DNA of 64,000 bases, from assembly GCA_027214345.1 (NCBI GenBank), contig JAPWHR010000002.1, positions 310,001 to 374,000 of the forward strand, given 5' to 3'. This document shows, piece after piece, positions 34,239 through 45,423 of this stretch. This DNA comes from Comamonadaceae bacterium G21597-S1 (GTDB taxonomy: Bacteria; Pseudomonadota; Gammaproteobacteria; Burkholderiales; Burkholderiaceae_C). Position 1 is the stretch's first letter, and each line of letters starts with the position of its first letter. Both the position numbers and the translations under genes were made by a program. Under the pieces are notes generated by a model. The model was not told the DNA's origin. It searched no databases and saw only the letters and a program-made list of their open reading frames with translations.

Positions 34239-35228
34239 ATGATCCCCTTGAGCATTCTCGACCTGTCCCCCATCACCGAGGGCAGTGACGCCGCCCAGTC
34301 GTTCCGTAACAGCCGCGACCTGGCACAACATGCCGAACGCTGGGGTTACCAGCGCTTCTGGCTGGCCGAACACCATGGCATGCCCGGCATTGCCAGTGCG
34401 GCCACTGCGGTATTGATCGCCCACGTGGCAGGCGCCACCACCCGGATCCGGGTCGGCGCCGGAGGCATCATGCTGCCCAACCACTCGCCCCTGGTGATTG
34501 CCGAGCAGTTCGGCACGCTGGAGTCCCTGTTTCCGGGGCGCATCGACCTGGGCCTGGGACGGGCGCCGGGTTCGGACCAGCGCACGGCCCAGGCCCTGCG
34601 CCGCGACCTGCATGCGAGTTCCGACGCATTTCCGCAGGACGTCGTCGAACTGATGGACTTCCTGTCCGCCAACCCGCGCCAGGCCGTGCGCGCGGTTCCC
34701 GGCACCGGCCTTCAGGTGCCGGTCTGGATCCTGGGGTCGAGCCTGTTCGGCGCACAACTGGCCGCCGCGCTGGGCCTGCCGTATGCATTCGCATCGCATT
34801 TCGCGCCGGCGCAGATGATGGACGCCATCGCGATCTACCGGGAACGCTTCCAGCCGTCCGCGCAGTGCGCCAAGCCGCACGTGATGCTGGGATTCAACGT
34901 GTTCGCCGCCGACGATGACGACGAAGCGGCCTACCGCGCGACCTCGATGCAGCAGGCCTTCGTGAACCTGCGCAGTGGCCGCCCCGGCCGGCTGCCGCCG
35001 CCGCGGCGGGGTTATTACGATCAGGTCGGCCCGCAGGAGCGCGCCTTGCTCGACAGCGTCTTGACCTGTTCGGCCGTCGGTTCGCCGCAGACCGTGCGCC
35101 AGCGCATGGATGCGTTCATCGCACGAACTGGCGCCGACGAACTGATGATCGCCTGCCAGATGTTCGACCATACGCAGCGGCTGCGCTCCTACGAGATCGT
35201 GGCATCGGTCCATGGACTCGCTGGCTGA
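34239..35228 (+). CDS. LLM-class flavin-dependent oxidoreductase (luciferase-like)
   Basis: The start at 34239 ([12 protein letters not shown]) gives 329 residues; longer in-frame starts upstream lack family similarity. [43 protein letters not shown] and [12 protein letters not shown] are characteristic of the single-component LLM 'monooxygenase-like' family (YhbW type). These bind FMN; substrates of this branch are mostly unknown. Its stop overlaps the start of the giant sensor kinase by 17 bases, so the kinase may be co-expressed with it. Confidence 0.9.
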   Translation: MIPLSILDLSPITEGSDAAQSFRNSRDLAQHAERWGYQRFWLAEHHGMPGIASAATAVLIAHVAGATTRIRVGAGGIMLPNHSPLVIAEQFGTLESLFPGRIDLGLGRAPGSDQRTAQALRRDLHASSDAFPQDVVELMDFLSANPRQAVRAVPGTGLQVPVWILGSSLFGAQLAAALGLPYAFASHFAPAQMMDAIAIYRERFQPSAQCAKPHVMLGFNVFAADDDDEAAYRATSMQQAFVNLRSGRPGRLPPPRRGYYDQVGPQERALLDSVLTCSAVGSPQTVRQRMDAFIARTGADELMIACQMFDHTQRLRSYEIVASVHGLAG

Positions 35229-38200
35229 GGTGGCGCACAAGCCCGCTGGCCCCGGCGTCGGCGACGCCGGGCCGGCTGAACCCGGTGGCTGGGCTCGCCG
35301 GTTCGACGCCAGGGCCCTGATCGCCGCTGCCACGTTGTCGCTGCTGTCCGGCATCGCCGCGGTGGCGCTGCTGATGTACCAGCGTGACCACAACCTGCAA
35401 CAAGGGGGTCGCCTGACCGAGGCCTTCGCCTCCGTGGTGGACGAACAGACGACGCGCACGCTGCAGGCACTGGACCAGCGCCTGGAGTCGATTGCGCTAC
35501 AGGTCGGACGAACCGACGTGACCGATGGCGCCGCGCTGGCGATGCTCGAGGACCATCTGAGCAGGTTGCCGTTCGTCGGCGCGCTGTTCGTGCTCGATGG
35601 CCAGGGACAGGTTCGCTTCGCCACCCGATCCGACCTGCGGGGTGCCATGCATGACGACAAGGATTATTTCCGCATTTTCCGGACCCGGCCGGGCGCGGTC
35701 TTCTACCTGGGACAGCCGCAGCAACCGGCCGATTCCCTGACCTGGGATCTGCCGGCGAGCCGCCCCGTCTTCGATGGCTCGGGTCGGTTTTCGGGTGTCG
35801 TGGTGGCAACGCTGCAGGCGTCCCATTTCAGCCAACTGTGGAGTGGCCTGGCCCTGGAGTCCGGCAGCGCCATGAGCCTGTTGCGCAGCGACGGCACCTT
35901 GATGCTGCGCAGTCCGCTGGAGTCGGCATCCATGGGCCGGAACTACGGCGACGGCCCCTTGTTCCGCCAGTTCCTGCCGATGGCGGCCCAAGGCAACTAC
36001 CACATGAACAGCCCGATCGACGGTGCCGAGCGCCTGATCGCCTACCGAACCCTGGCGCAATTTCCCGATCTCATCGTCGTCGTCGGTCGCACGATCGACG
36101 CGGTGCTGGCACCGTGGCGGCAGATGCTGGTGGTCATCACGGCCGGCTGGTTGCTGGGCAGCGTGGCGTTGATCGCGGCCGCCATCCACCTGGGGCGCGT
36201 CTCGGCCCAACGCAAGGCCGCCGAGCGCCGCGGGCTGCAAATGGCGCAACGGCTCTCGATCGCCAGCGACGCGGCGGGTATTGTCCTGTGGGACTGGATA
36301 CTGGCTCAGGGAGGCTGGCGCGTCACGCCGAGTTACTACCACACGCTGGGACTCGAGCCTGGAAGCGAGTTTGTGTTGCGCGACGCCTGGCTCGAACGCG
36401 TGCACCCGGACGATCGCTCGCTGCTGGACAAGGCGCTGGCCACGATACAGCCGGTGTCACGGGACCGCTACCAGTTCGAGGCGCGGATGCGCCATGCCGA
36501 TGGCAGCTATCGCTGGATCCAGGAGATCGGGCATGTGCAACGCCGCAGTCCCGAAGGCCGGCCTCTGCAGCTGATGGGTGTGAGGCTCGACATCACGGAT
36601 CGCAAACGCCAGGAACACGAGCGCGCGCAGCTGCTCGAACGCATTACCGATGGTTTCATCGCGCTCGACACCCAGTGGCGCTTCACCTATGTCAATGCCA
36701 GAGCGGGAGAACTGCTCGATCGCCGACCCGCCGACCTGATCGGCAAGTGCATCTGGGACGAACTGCCGCCCTTGCCCGACGAGCCGTTCCCGCCTGCGTG
36801 TCAGCGGGCGATGGCCGAGCAGCAACCGAGCCGGCTGGAAGCCTATTACCCGGATCTGGGCCTCTGGCTCGAAGACCACATCTATCCCTCGCCCGACGGC
36901 GTGTCCATCTTCTTCCGGGACATCACCCAGCACAAGGCCGACGAGCTCAGCCTGCGCCAGGCCAAGGAGCAGGCCGAGACCCTGCTGGCCAACGCCAACG
37001 TGTTGATCGTCGGCCTCGATGTCGACGGCAACATCACGCTGTTCAACAGCGTTGCGCAGAAGCTGACGGGTTACACGCTGGCCGATCTGGCCGGCCGCAA
37101 CTGGTTCGACATCCTGTGCCCACGGCAACGTTACCCCCAGGTGTGGCAGGAATTCGAGCGTGCCGCGCGTGACGGAACCGTGCGCCAGTTCGAGAATCCG
37201 ATCCTGACGTCCAGCGGCAGGGAACTCACGATCTCATGGCAGAACTCCCTGATTCGCGACGCTGACGGAGTTACCGGCACGCTGTCGTTCGGCATCGACG
37301 TCACGGCGCGATGCAATGCGGAACAGGAACTGTCCGAAAGCCGTGACCAGTTCCAGACGCTGGCGGACCACTCGATTCAAGGCATCGCCTTGGTGCGCAA
37401 GGGCCAGATCACCTACGTCAATGCAGCCTTTTGCGCGATCACGGGTCGCAACGCAAACGAACTGACGCGCCTGTCCCTGCCGCAGCTCATGCAATGGATG
37501 CACCCGGACGACCGGGCCGCTTCGATCGAACGCCAGCGCAAGGCCTTGCAGGGCAAGGCGGCGCAGGAGATCGCCGAACTGCGCATATGGCATCCGGATG
37601 GCGGGTGGCGCTGGATCCAGTCGGCCACGCGGTCGATCACGCTGCGCGGCGAGCCGGCCATGCTCGCGATGATGATCGACATCCACGAGCGCAAGCTTGC
37701 CGAAGTCGCGGTGCGCGAGAGCGAGGAACGCTTCCGCGGCATCTTCGAGTCGTCGGCCATCGGCATCAGCCTGGCCGACGCGCAGGGCCGATGGATCATG
37801 GTGAACCCTGCGTTGTGCGACATCGTCGGTTATGCCGAGCCCGAGTTGTTGCAGCTCGACTACGAGACGATCAGCCATCCCGACGACATGGTTCAGGACC
37901 GCGTGCTGACCGCCGAGCTGTACGAAGGCAAGCGCCGCAGCTTCCAGATGGAAAAGCGCTACCGTCATCGCGACGGCCGCACGGTATGGATCAACCTGAC
38001 GGTGGCCCTGGTGCGCGACGGATTCGAACGACCGGTGCACACGGTCGCCCATGTGGAGGACATCACCGAACGCAAGCGCCTGGAACAGGAGTTGCGGTCG
38101 AGCAAGGGCCGTTTGCGTGCGACGCTCGACGCGTTGCCCGACCTGATGTTCGAGGTCGATCTCGACGGTCGTTACCACGACTACCATTCGCATCGCGCCG

Positions 38201-40407
38201 ACCTGCTGGTCGCCCCGCCCGAGCTGCTGATGGGCCGGCGCATCGCCGAAGTCATGCCGCCCGAGGCGGCACGGACCGTGCAATCCGGCCTGCACGAGGC
38301 CATGGAACGCGGCCATGCCGGCGGGCTGCAGATTCTGCTGGAATTGCCCGTCGGCCCGCACTGGTTCGAGTTGTCGATCGCGCGCAAGGCCGCCGAACCG
38401 GACGAGTCGCCGCGCTTCATCGTGTTGTCGCGCGACATCACGGATCGCATCCGTACCCAGCAGGCCTTGCGCAGCAGCGAAGCGCTGATGCGGCAGATGG
38501 CCGATTCCGTCAGCCAGATCTTCTGGCTGGTGGATCTGCAACAGCAACGTTACCTGTACATCAGCCCGGCTGTCGAGGCCGTGCTGGGCTGCAGGGCGGC
38601 CGACATGGCCGACGATCCCCAGTATTGGCGGCGCAACATCCATCCGCTCGATCGCGAGCGGGTGCTGCGCCAGCTCGCGGTGGCGCGCGCGACCTGCAGC
38701 TACGACATGCAGTTCCGGCTGCAGCACCCGGACGGCAGCCTGCGCTGGATCCATGCCCGCGCCTATCCGGTTGCGGGCCCGGACCAGCTCCCGTACCGCT
38801 GCGCAGGCGTCATCGAAGACATCACGGCGCGCCGGACGCTGGCGATCCGCGAGGAACATGAACGCGAGATCCTGCAATACCTGGCCAGCGGGATTCCGAT
38901 GGCCGAGATGCTGGAGCGATTCGTGCTGAGTTACGAAGCCATGGTTCCGGGCATGCTGGGCTCGGTGCTGCTGCTCGATCCCGGCGGAAGCCAGCTGCGG
39001 CACGGGGCGGCGCCCCATCTGCCGCAGGCCTATTGCGATGCGATCGACGGTGCAGCGATCGGACCGGCGGCCGGATCGTGCGGCACCGCCGCGTATACCG
39101 GCGATACCGTGATCGCGGCGGACATCGCCAACGATGTGCGCTGGATCGATTACCGCGACCTGGCACTGCCACACGGCTTGCGGGCCTGCTGGTCGGTACC
39201 GATCAAGGGCATGCAGGGCCACGTGCTGGGAACCTTTGCGTTCTACTTCGACCATGTGCGCGAGTGCTCGCCCAGCGAGCTCGCCACCATCGAACGGGGC
39301 GCACAGCTGGCCAGCCAGGCACTCGAGCGGCTGCTCGCGGTGCGCGAGCTGCAGGCCAGCGAGGAGCGTTACCGCACGCTGGTCGAATGGTCGCCCGAAG
39401 GCATCGCGGTGCACCAGCACGACCGGCTGGCCTATGTCAATCCGGCCGGCGCCGCGATCGTCGGTGCAGCGTCGGCCGAGGAGGTCACGGGCAAGCCCTT
39501 GCTCGATTTCGTCGATCCGCAGGACCGCGACGAGGTTCGCCGGATGATCGAGCGCATCCTGGACCATGGCGTTCCATCTCCGCTGACCGAGCGTCGTTTT
39601 GTCCGGCTCGACGGCTCGGTGATCGATGTCGAGACCAAGGCCGGCCCGATCACGATCGGGGGTGCGCCCGCCGTGCAGGTGGTGATGCGCGACATCACGG
39701 CACGCAAGCAGGCCGAGGCCGACCTGCGCGACAGCCGCGAGCAATTGCGCATCCTGTCCGTCAAGGTGCTGGCGGCCCAGGAAACCGAGCGACGCCGGAT
39801 CGCCCACGAGCTGCACGACGAACTCGGGCAGGCACTGACCGCGATCAAGATCAACCTGCAGGCCGAAGAACAGCTGGGCCACGGGGGCGGCGACGGCCTG
39901 CAGGCCGACAATATCCGCATCGTGGAAGGGGCCCTGCAGCAGGTGCGCAGCCTGGCGCTGGCCTTGCGCCCTTCCATGCTCGACGACCTGGGACTCGTGC
40001 CCGCATTGCGCTGGCTGACCGAGCAGACGAGCAGCCGCCATGGCGTCCAGATGGAATTGCAGGCGCCATCCCGGCTGCGGCGTCTGCCTCCCGATCTGGA
40101 AACCGCCGTGTTCCGCATCGTGCAGGAAGCCCTGACCAATGTGGTACGCCATGCGCAGGCCCGGCATGTCCATGTCGGGATGCGACTCGAGGGCCCGGAC
40201 CAACTGCTGGTGCAGATCCGCGACGACGGCGTCGGCTTCGATGTTGCGGCGATGCGACGCAGGGCCTCCGAAGGCAATAGCATCGGCGTACTGGGCATGC
40301 AGGAGCGGGCGACGCTGGTCGGTGGGCGGTTGACGATCACATCGGCGCCAGGGCAAGGCTGCACCGTGACCGTTCGCTGTCCGATCCGGACGGTCGCCGA
40401 CCATTGA
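35212..40407 (+). CDS. Giant membrane sensor histidine kinase: CACHE-like, 8 PAS, GAF, NarX-type kinase
   Basis: The 1731-residue protein has TM1 at about 34-57, a periplasmic CACHE-like domain to 300, and TM2 at about 304-328. Eight PAS domains follow, roughly at 345-468, 473-576, 588-705, 713-832, 840-960, 968-1085, 1093-1215 and 1386-1505, most ending in DITxRK-type linkers. A GAF domain (about 1217-1380) sits before the last PAS. The kinase core is HisKA_3: [15 protein letters not shown] with phosphoacceptor H1535, then HATPase (about 1625-1728, N-box [18 protein letters not shown]). It starts inside the luciferase-like gene's end. Likely partner is the NarL-type regulator at 44650. The signal is unknown. 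Confidence 0.93.
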   Translation: MDSLAEVAHKPAGPGVGDAGPAEPGGWARRFDARALIAAATLSLLSGIAAVALLMYQRDHNLQQGGRLTEAFASVVDEQTTRTLQALDQRLESIALQVGRTDVTDGAALAMLEDHLSRLPFVGALFVLDGQGQVRFATRSDLRGAMHDDKDYFRIFRTRPGAVFYLGQPQQPADSLTWDLPASRPVFDGSGRFSGVVVATLQASHFSQLWSGLALESGSAMSLLRSDGTLMLRSPLESASMGRNYGDGPLFRQFLPMAAQGNYHMNSPIDGAERLIAYRTLAQFPDLIVVVGRTIDAVLAPWRQMLVVITAGWLLGSVALIAAAIHLGRVSAQRKAAERRGLQMAQRLSIASDAAGIVLWDWILAQGGWRVTPSYYHTLGLEPGSEFVLRDAWLERVHPDDRSLLDKALATIQPVSRDRYQFEARMRHADGSYRWIQEIGHVQRRSPEGRPLQLMGVRLDITDRKRQEHERAQLLERITDGFIALDTQWRFTYVNARAGELLDRRPADLIGKCIWDELPPLPDEPFPPACQRAMAEQQPSRLEAYYPDLGLWLEDHIYPSPDGVSIFFRDITQHKADELSLRQAKEQAETLLANANVLIVGLDVDGNITLFNSVAQKLTGYTLADLAGRNWFDILCPRQRYPQVWQEFERAARDGTVRQFENPILTSSGRELTISWQNSLIRDADGVTGTLSFGIDVTARCNAEQELSESRDQFQTLADHSIQGIALVRKGQITYVNAAFCAITGRNANELTRLSLPQLMQWMHPDDRAASIERQRKALQGKAAQEIAELRIWHPDGGWRWIQSATRSITLRGEPAMLAMMIDIHERKLAEVAVRESEERFRGIFESSAIGISLADAQGRWIMVNPALCDIVGYAEPELLQLDYETISHPDDMVQDRVLTAELYEGKRRSFQMEKRYRHRDGRTVWINLTVALVRDGFERPVHTVAHVEDITERKRLEQELRSSKGRLRATLDALPDLMFEVDLDGRYHDYHSHRADLLVAPPELLMGRRIAEVMPPEAARTVQSGLHEAMERGHAGGLQILLELPVGPHWFELSIARKAAEPDESPRFIVLSRDITDRIRTQQALRSSEALMRQMADSVSQIFWLVDLQQQRYLYISPAVEAVLGCRAADMADDPQYWRRNIHPLDRERVLRQLAVARATCSYDMQFRLQHPDGSLRWIHARAYPVAGPDQLPYRCAGVIEDITARRTLAIREEHEREILQYLASGIPMAEMLERFVLSYEAMVPGMLGSVLLLDPGGSQLRHGAAPHLPQAYCDAIDGAAIGPAAGSCGTAAYTGDTVIAADIANDVRWIDYRDLALPHGLRACWSVPIKGMQGHVLGTFAFYFDHVRECSPSELATIERGAQLASQALERLLAVRELQASEERYRTLVEWSPEGIAVHQHDRLAYVNPAGAAIVGAASAEEVTGKPLLDFVDPQDRDEVRRMIERILDHGVPSPLTERRFVRLDGSVIDVETKAGPITIGGAPAVQVVMRDITARKQAEADLRDSREQLRILSVKVLAAQETERRRIAHELHDELGQALTAIKINLQAEEQLGHGGGDGLQADNIRIVEGALQQVRSLALALRPSMLDDLGLVPALRWLTEQTSSRHGVQMELQAPSRLRRLPPDLETAVFRIVQEALTNVVRHAQARHVHVGMRLEGPDQLLVQIRDDGVGFDVAAMRRRASEGNSIGVLGMQERATLVGGRLTITSAPGQGCTVTVRCPIRTVADH

Positions 40408-40624
40408 TTTTCCTCGTGGCCGGCAATGTCTTGGCTGGCCGAGGTGTTCCGTTCTGGCGTAGGATCGAAGCGTGGCGCAACCAAAATCAGAAAAGCGCCT
40501 CATGGGTTCGGCTCTGGCAATCGGGTCAGGTCGCGCTGTGTGAACGGGAGGTAGTCGGTATGGGAGCTGCTCACGCCCGTGGGCCATATCGCAATCGCAA
40601 TCGCGGTTGCGGACACGATCGGCC

Positions 40625-42520
40625 ATGAAGCTGGACCTGGCAGGCATTCTGTGGGATCAGATCCCCGACGCATTGCTGGCCATCGATCCGCAAGGCATCG
40701 TGGCGCACTGGAACCCGGCGGCCGAGGTTGTTTTCGGCTACCGGGCACAGGAAGCCCAGGGGCAGTCGATCTTTTCGCTGATCGTGCCCGCCGATCGGCA
40801 GGACGAAGAGCGCCAGGCGCAGGCCGATGCCTTGCGCAAGGGTTTGGCCGTCTTCGAGTCGGTACGTCGGCGCAAGGATGGCACACTGGTGCATGTCAAT
40901 GTGTCGACCCGCGCCATCCGCGGCCCCGATGGCCGCCTCGATTGTTTCCTGTCGACGCAGAAGGACGTCACCCACCTCAAGGTGCTGCGCGACGCAAAGC
41001 TGGTCGAAGCGCGATTCCAGGACCTTCTCGAATCCACACCGGACGCCATCGTCATGGTCAACGTGACCGGTCGCATCGTCATGGTCAATGGTCAGGCCGA
41101 GTCGCTGTTCGGCTATCCGCGAGCGACGTTGATCGGGCAACCGGTCGAATACCTGCTGCCGACGCGTTTCCACCATGCGCATCTGCGCCACCGCGCGCAT
41201 TTCTTCGAACAACCGCGCACCCGCACCATGGGTGCCGGGCTCGAGCTGTATGGACTGCGCAGCAACGGGGACGAATTCCCGGTCGAGATCAGCCTGAGCC
41301 CGCTGCAGACCGAGGAAGGCACGATGGTGATGAGCGCCATCCGCGACATCACCGACCGCAAGAAGGCCGACAAGAAATTCCGTGACCTGCTCGAATCGGC
41401 CCCGGACGCCATGGTCATCGTCAATCGCGACGGTGTCATGGTGCTGGTCAACCACCAGGCGGTACGGCTGTTCGGCTGGAGCCAGGAAGAGATGCTGGGC
41501 AGGTCCATCGACATTCTGGTGCCGGCGCGCTTCCGCCCGCAACACGCCTCGCACCGCAGCGGCTTTGCCGCCCAGTCCCGCGCCCGCGCCATGGGTGCCG
41601 GGCTGGACCTGTACGGACTGCGCAAGGACGGCAGCGAGTTCCCGGTCGAGATCAGCCTCAGTCCCATGGAAACCGAGGAAGGCCCGTTCGTCTCCAGCGC
41701 CATCCGCGACGTGACGGAGCGCAAGCGCTTCGAGCAGGCACTGCGCGACAAGAACATGCAGCTCGAGGACGCCGCGCGCATCAAGGACCGTTTCCTGGCC
41801 ACCATGTCGCATGAATTGCGCACGCCGCTCAACGCGGTGATCGGCTTCACCGGCACCCTGCTGATGGAACTGCCCGGCGCGCTCAATGCGGAACAGAAAC
41901 GCCAGCTCGGCCTGGTGCAGTCCAGCGCCGACCATCTGCTGTCGCTGATCAACGACCTGCTCGACCTGGCCAAGCTCGACGACAACAGCAAGGAGCTGCA
42001 GTGGGAGCCGGTCGACTGCCGTCGCCTGCTCGAGGAGCTGTCTGCCACTTACCTGCCGCAGGCGTTGCAAAAGGGCCTCGCATTCGACCTGCATCTGCCC
42101 GACGGGCCGCTGCAACTGTTCACCGACCACCGCGCGCTGCGCCAGATCCTGATCAACCTCGTGGGCAATGCGATCAAGTTCACCCGCGGTGGAACGGTCG
42201 GCCTGCATCTGGAACCTGGCCATGCCACTTCCCCCTGGATATTCCAGGTGCAGGATACCGGCGCCGGAATCGCCGCGCAGGACCAGCAGCGCCTGTTCCA
42301 GGCATTCTCGCGGCTCGAAGCCGCCGAGCGCGATGCCATCGAAGGCACGGGCCTGGGCCTGCACCTGAGTCGCCGGCTGGCGCAGGCCCTCGGCGGAACG
42401 CTGGAGCTGCAAAGCACACTTGGCCACGGCAGCACATTCACACTCGCGCTGCCAGACAGGCCCGGCGTATCGCCGCCTTCCGGCATCGGCACCGACACCA
42501 CGCGACCACCGAGGGCATGA
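40625..42520 (+). CDS. Cytoplasmic sensor histidine kinase with three PAS domains
   Basis: The ATG at 40625 gives 631 residues; an in-frame TTG at 40607 is an alternative. There are no membrane segments. PAS domains lie at about 5-115, 131-245 and 251-365; the second and third are close internal duplicates sharing GAGLxLYGLRxxGxEFPVEI. The kinase core is a normal HisKA with H396 (MSHELRTPLNAVIGF) and HATPase (about 490-610: NLVGNAIKFTRGG, DTGAGIA, GTGLGL). A gap of 217 bases after the giant kinase may hold its own promoter. The adjacent CheY-like receiver starts one base after its stop and is its probable partner. Confidence 0.93.
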   Translation: MKLDLAGILWDQIPDALLAIDPQGIVAHWNPAAEVVFGYRAQEAQGQSIFSLIVPADRQDEERQAQADALRKGLAVFESVRRRKDGTLVHVNVSTRAIRGPDGRLDCFLSTQKDVTHLKVLRDAKLVEARFQDLLESTPDAIVMVNVTGRIVMVNGQAESLFGYPRATLIGQPVEYLLPTRFHHAHLRHRAHFFEQPRTRTMGAGLELYGLRSNGDEFPVEISLSPLQTEEGTMVMSAIRDITDRKKADKKFRDLLESAPDAMVIVNRDGVMVLVNHQAVRLFGWSQEEMLGRSIDILVPARFRPQHASHRSGFAAQSRARAMGAGLDLYGLRKDGSEFPVEISLSPMETEEGPFVSSAIRDVTERKRFEQALRDKNMQLEDAARIKDRFLATMSHELRTPLNAVIGFTGTLLMELPGALNAEQKRQLGLVQSSADHLLSLINDLLDLAKLDDNSKELQWEPVDCRRLLEELSATYLPQALQKGLAFDLHLPDGPLQLFTDHRALRQILINLVGNAIKFTRGGTVGLHLEPGHATSPWIFQVQDTGAGIAAQDQQRLFQAFSRLEAAERDAIEGTGLGLHLSRRLAQALGGTLELQSTLGHGSTFTLALPDRPGVSPPSGIGTDTTRPPRA

Positions 42521-42521
42521 C

Positions 42522-42920
42522 ATGGGCGCACGTATCCTGATCATCGAAGACGACCCGGCCAGTCGGGAGCTCGTCAAGTACCTGCTCGAGTCGGCCGGGC
42601 ACGCGGTGCTGGAAGCCACCGAAGGCGGCACCGGCGTGCGGCTGGCGATCGACGAACAGCCCGATCTGCTCATCTGCGACCTTCAGATGCCGGTGATGAG
42701 TGGCTACCAGGTGGTGCAGGCCCTGCTCGACTACCCGCAGTGGCGCAAGGTACCGATCATTGCCGTGACCGCCTTCTCGATGCCCGGTGACCGCGACAAG
42801 ACACTGGCGGCGGGTTTTGACGAACATATCAGCAAGCCGATCGCACCGCGGCACTTCGTGGAGCAGATCGAGGCATTTCTGCCAGGCCGATTGCGCAGCA
42901 CCGGCGCGCCCCGGCCATGA
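42522..42920 (+). CDS. Single-domain response regulator (CheY/DivK-like)
   Basis: The start at 42522 gives 132 residues made of one receiver domain. The acidic pocket E9-D10-D11, phosphoacceptor D53 (LLICDLQMP), the Thr/Ala switch (AVTAFSMPGD) and lysine in EHISKPI are all intact. There is no output domain, so it acts by protein contact or as a phosphorelay intermediate. It starts right after the 3-PAS kinase and its end overlaps the next gene by ATGA. Transfer from H396 of that kinase is the simplest reading. Confidence 0.93.
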   Translation: MGARILIIEDDPASRELVKYLLESAGHAVLEATEGGTGVRLAIDEQPDLLICDLQMPVMSGYQVVQALLDYPQWRKVPIIAVTAFSMPGDRDKTLAAGFDEHISKPIAPRHFVEQIEAFLPGRLRSTGAPRP

Positions 42921-44653
42921 CCCAGGCCCAGACAACCGCCGCCCGCATCCTGATCGTCGACGACGTCGCGGCCAACAGGGATCTTGTCGCGACCGTGGTG
43001 CGCCACATGGGCCACCAGGCGCTGGAGGCCAGCGATGGACTGCAGGCGCTCGCGCTGGTGCGCAGCGAACAACCGGACCTGGTGATCTCCGACATCCTGA
43101 TGCCGACGATGGATGGTCTGGAGTTCGTCTCCCGGATACGTGCCGATCCGGCGCTGGCTGCGACCGAGGTTGTCTTCTATACGGCCCACTACCGCGAACG
43201 CGAGGCCGGCAACCTGGCCAAGATCTGCGGCGTGTCGCAGGTTCTGCTCAAACCCTGCGGGCCACGCGACATCATCCGGGTCGTGCGCCTGGCGCTCAAC
43301 CGGCCTGCGGCGCCGGAGCCGGCACAGCCGCCGGGCCTGGGGCGGCAGGCCGCGACCTTGACCGCCGAGCAGTGGTCGGAACGGCTGCACGTACTCGAGT
43401 CGAGCAACCAGCGACTCGCCGCATTGACCGACCTGAACCTGCACATGGCATCGGAGCGCGACGCCCGGTCGTTGCTGGACAAGGTCTGCCGAGGATCGCG
43501 GGATCTGATCGGCGCCCGTTATGCGCTGCTGGGTGTCAATGGCCGGGAAGCCGGCGATACCGTTTTCGTCAGTTGCGGCATCGATCCGGACCGCCTGCAG
43601 CGACTGGGATGGCCACGGATCGAACAGGGCCTGCTGGGCGAGGTGCGCCGGCAGCGCACGACGCGCCGGATCGACAACCCGGACGGCAATCCGGTCAACA
43701 TCGGATTGCCGTCCGGTTACCCGGCGGCCCATCGCCTGCTGATCGCGCCGGTGGCATCGCTGGAAGCCAGTTACGGCTGGATCTGCCTGGCCGACAAGCT
43801 GGGGGCCGACCGGTTCGACGAGCAGGATGAGCATATGCTGACCATGCTCGCCGCGCAACTCGGACGCATCTACGAAAGCGGCATGCTGTACCAGACGGTG
43901 CAGCGCGATGCCGAGCGGCTGCAGACCGAGATCCGGGAGCGTCGCCTGGCGCAGCAGGCACTGCACCACAGCACCTTGCAGCTGCGCGCGCTGTCGCGCC
44001 GGGTACTGGAGACCCAGGAAGCCGAACGCCGGAGGGTTGCTCACGAACTGCACGATGAGCTGGGCCAGTCACTGACCGCGATCAAGATCCTCCTGCAGTC
44101 GCGCCGGCTCGGCCGTGCCTCCGATGAGGACCCGGCTGGCGACTCGCACGACGCGTCGATCCAGATCGTCGACCATGCCATCGCCCAGATGCGCAGGATC
44201 GCGCTCGGTCTGCGTCCTTCGATTCTGGACGATCTGGGTCTGGCGCCGGCACTGCGATGGCTGGCCGACGAGACAACGACGCACAGCCCCCTGATCGTGC
44301 ATTTCCAGGGCGGCCAGGGTCATACCCGCATCGATCCGCAATGCGAAACCGTCTGCTTTCGCATTGCCCAGGAGGCGCTGACCAATGCGGTCCGCCATGG
44401 GAGTGCCACCCGGGCGGTGCTGCAACTGCGCATCGACGATGACAAGGTCTGGCTGCAGATCGACGACAACGGTGCCGGCTTCGACGTCGATGCGGCGATC
44501 CACGTCGCCTCGCAGGGCAGCAGCATGGGCTTGCTGGGCATGCGCGAGCGCGCCCGGTTGGCGGGCGGCGAACTGAACATCGTGTCGGAGCCGGGACACG
44601 GCACCTCGGTGCGCCTGACCTGCCCCCTGGTCATCGGAGAGACCTCGTCATGA
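42917..44653 (+). CDS. Hybrid REC-GAF-NarX-type histidine kinase
   Basis: The 578-residue protein starts with a receiver (about 9-127; D15, D16, phosphoacceptor D59, SDILMP) followed by a GAF domain (about 155-325), a coiled coil, and a HisKA_3 module [15 protein letters not shown] with H379. The HATPase occupies about 460-570 (EALTNAVRHGS, DNGAGFD). The N-terminal receiver means its kinase activity can be controlled by another kinase. It overlaps the preceding CheY-like gene and the following NarL-type regulator by ATGA each, and that regulator is almost surely its target. Its kinase core closely resembles that of the giant kinase at 35212. Confidence 0.93.
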   Translation: MTQAQTTAARILIVDDVAANRDLVATVVRHMGHQALEASDGLQALALVRSEQPDLVISDILMPTMDGLEFVSRIRADPALAATEVVFYTAHYREREAGNLAKICGVSQVLLKPCGPRDIIRVVRLALNRPAAPEPAQPPGLGRQAATLTAEQWSERLHVLESSNQRLAALTDLNLHMASERDARSLLDKVCRGSRDLIGARYALLGVNGREAGDTVFVSCGIDPDRLQRLGWPRIEQGLLGEVRRQRTTRRIDNPDGNPVNIGLPSGYPAAHRLLIAPVASLEASYGWICLADKLGADRFDEQDEHMLTMLAAQLGRIYESGMLYQTVQRDAERLQTEIRERRLAQQALHHSTLQLRALSRRVLETQEAERRRVAHELHDELGQSLTAIKILLQSRRLGRASDEDPAGDSHDASIQIVDHAIAQMRRIALGLRPSILDDLGLAPALRWLADETTTHSPLIVHFQGGQGHTRIDPQCETVCFRIAQEALTNAVRHGSATRAVLQLRIDDDKVWLQIDDNGAGFDVDAAIHVASQGSSMGLLGMRERARLAGGELNIVSEPGHGTSVRLTCPLVIGETSS

Positions 44654-45303
44654 CGCCGGCGCGTGTCGTGCTCGCCGACGACCACACGCTGGTGCGCGCC
44701 GGCTTGCGCAAGCTGCTGGAGTCCCTGCCCGAGGTCGCGGTCGTCGGGGAGGCGGACGACGGCCTGGCCCTGCTCGCCATGGTGCAGGAGCTGCAACCGG
44801 AACTGGCCTTGCTCGACATCGCGATGCCGGGCCTCAACGGCCTGGAAACGGCCGCCCGCCTGTCCAGGACCGCGCCGGGCCTGCGCGTGCTGATGCTGTC
44901 GATGCACCAGAACGAGGAGTATGTCCGCCAGGCATTGCGCAATGGCGCCGCAGGCTACATGCTCAAGGACGCGGCGCCGATGGAGCTGGCCCTGGCGGTC
45001 CGGGCTGTGCTGCGCGGCGAGGTCTACCTGAGTCCGTCGGTGTCCAAGGGTGTGGTCAGCGACTACGTGCAGCGTCTGCGCAGCGAGGAGCCGTCCGGCA
45101 GCGGGCTCACGCCGCGCCAGACCGAAGTCCTGCAGCTGATCGCCGAGGGGCACAGCAGCAAGGAGATCGCACGCAGGCTCTCGTTGTCGGTCAAGACCGT
45201 CGAGACACATCGCAGCCAGTTGATGAAGCAACTCGACATTCACGAGGTCGCCGGCCTGGTGCGGTTTGCCATGCGCAATGGCCTGGTGTCGCCGGATCAC
45301 TGA
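44650..45303 (+). CDS. NarL/FixJ-type LuxR response regulator
   Basis: The 217-residue protein has an intact receiver (D10, D11, D56 in LLDIAMPG, SMHQ, K in YMLKDA) and a C-terminal LuxR helix-turn-helix (LTPRQTEVLQLIAEG, SSKEIARRLSLSVKTVETHRS). It is the only DNA-binding protein of the signalling array, so transcriptional output must go through it or an unlinked regulator. It is coupled by ATGA overlap to the hybrid kinase. Target genes cannot be read here. Confidence 0.94.
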   Translation: MTPARVVLADDHTLVRAGLRKLLESLPEVAVVGEADDGLALLAMVQELQPELALLDIAMPGLNGLETAARLSRTAPGLRVLMLSMHQNEEYVRQALRNGAAGYMLKDAAPMELALAVRAVLRGEVYLSPSVSKGVVSDYVQRLRSEEPSGSGLTPRQTEVLQLIAEGHSSKEIARRLSLSVKTVETHRSQLMKQLDIHEVAGLVRFAMRNGLVSPDH

Positions 45304-45327
45304 CATCTCGCCCGCCGCCGCAGCGTT

Positions 45328-45345
45328 CCAGCAGGCCGATGCTGG
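45328..45345. terminator. Small hairpin after the NarL-type regulator gene
   Basis: CCAGCA, a 6-base loop and TGCTGG form a 6-bp stem 25 bases after the stop at 45303, in the 120-base gap before the next receiver gene. There is no T tract. It may be a weak terminator separating two transcription units in the array. Confidence 0.3.
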
Positions 45346-45423
45346 TGCCTCAGGCGTTTCCCCGTGCAAACTCAGGTATCGGCCCGATGGTCTGCTCGAG
45401 CGACGCGGGTTATCGTGACAACC

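Noticed and set aside
37234-40647. A 1137-codon open frame on the minus strand
   Set aside because: It lies wholly opposite the giant kinase, is rich in His, Gln, Arg and Gly, and has no domain. It is an antisense shadow of GC-rich coding DNA.
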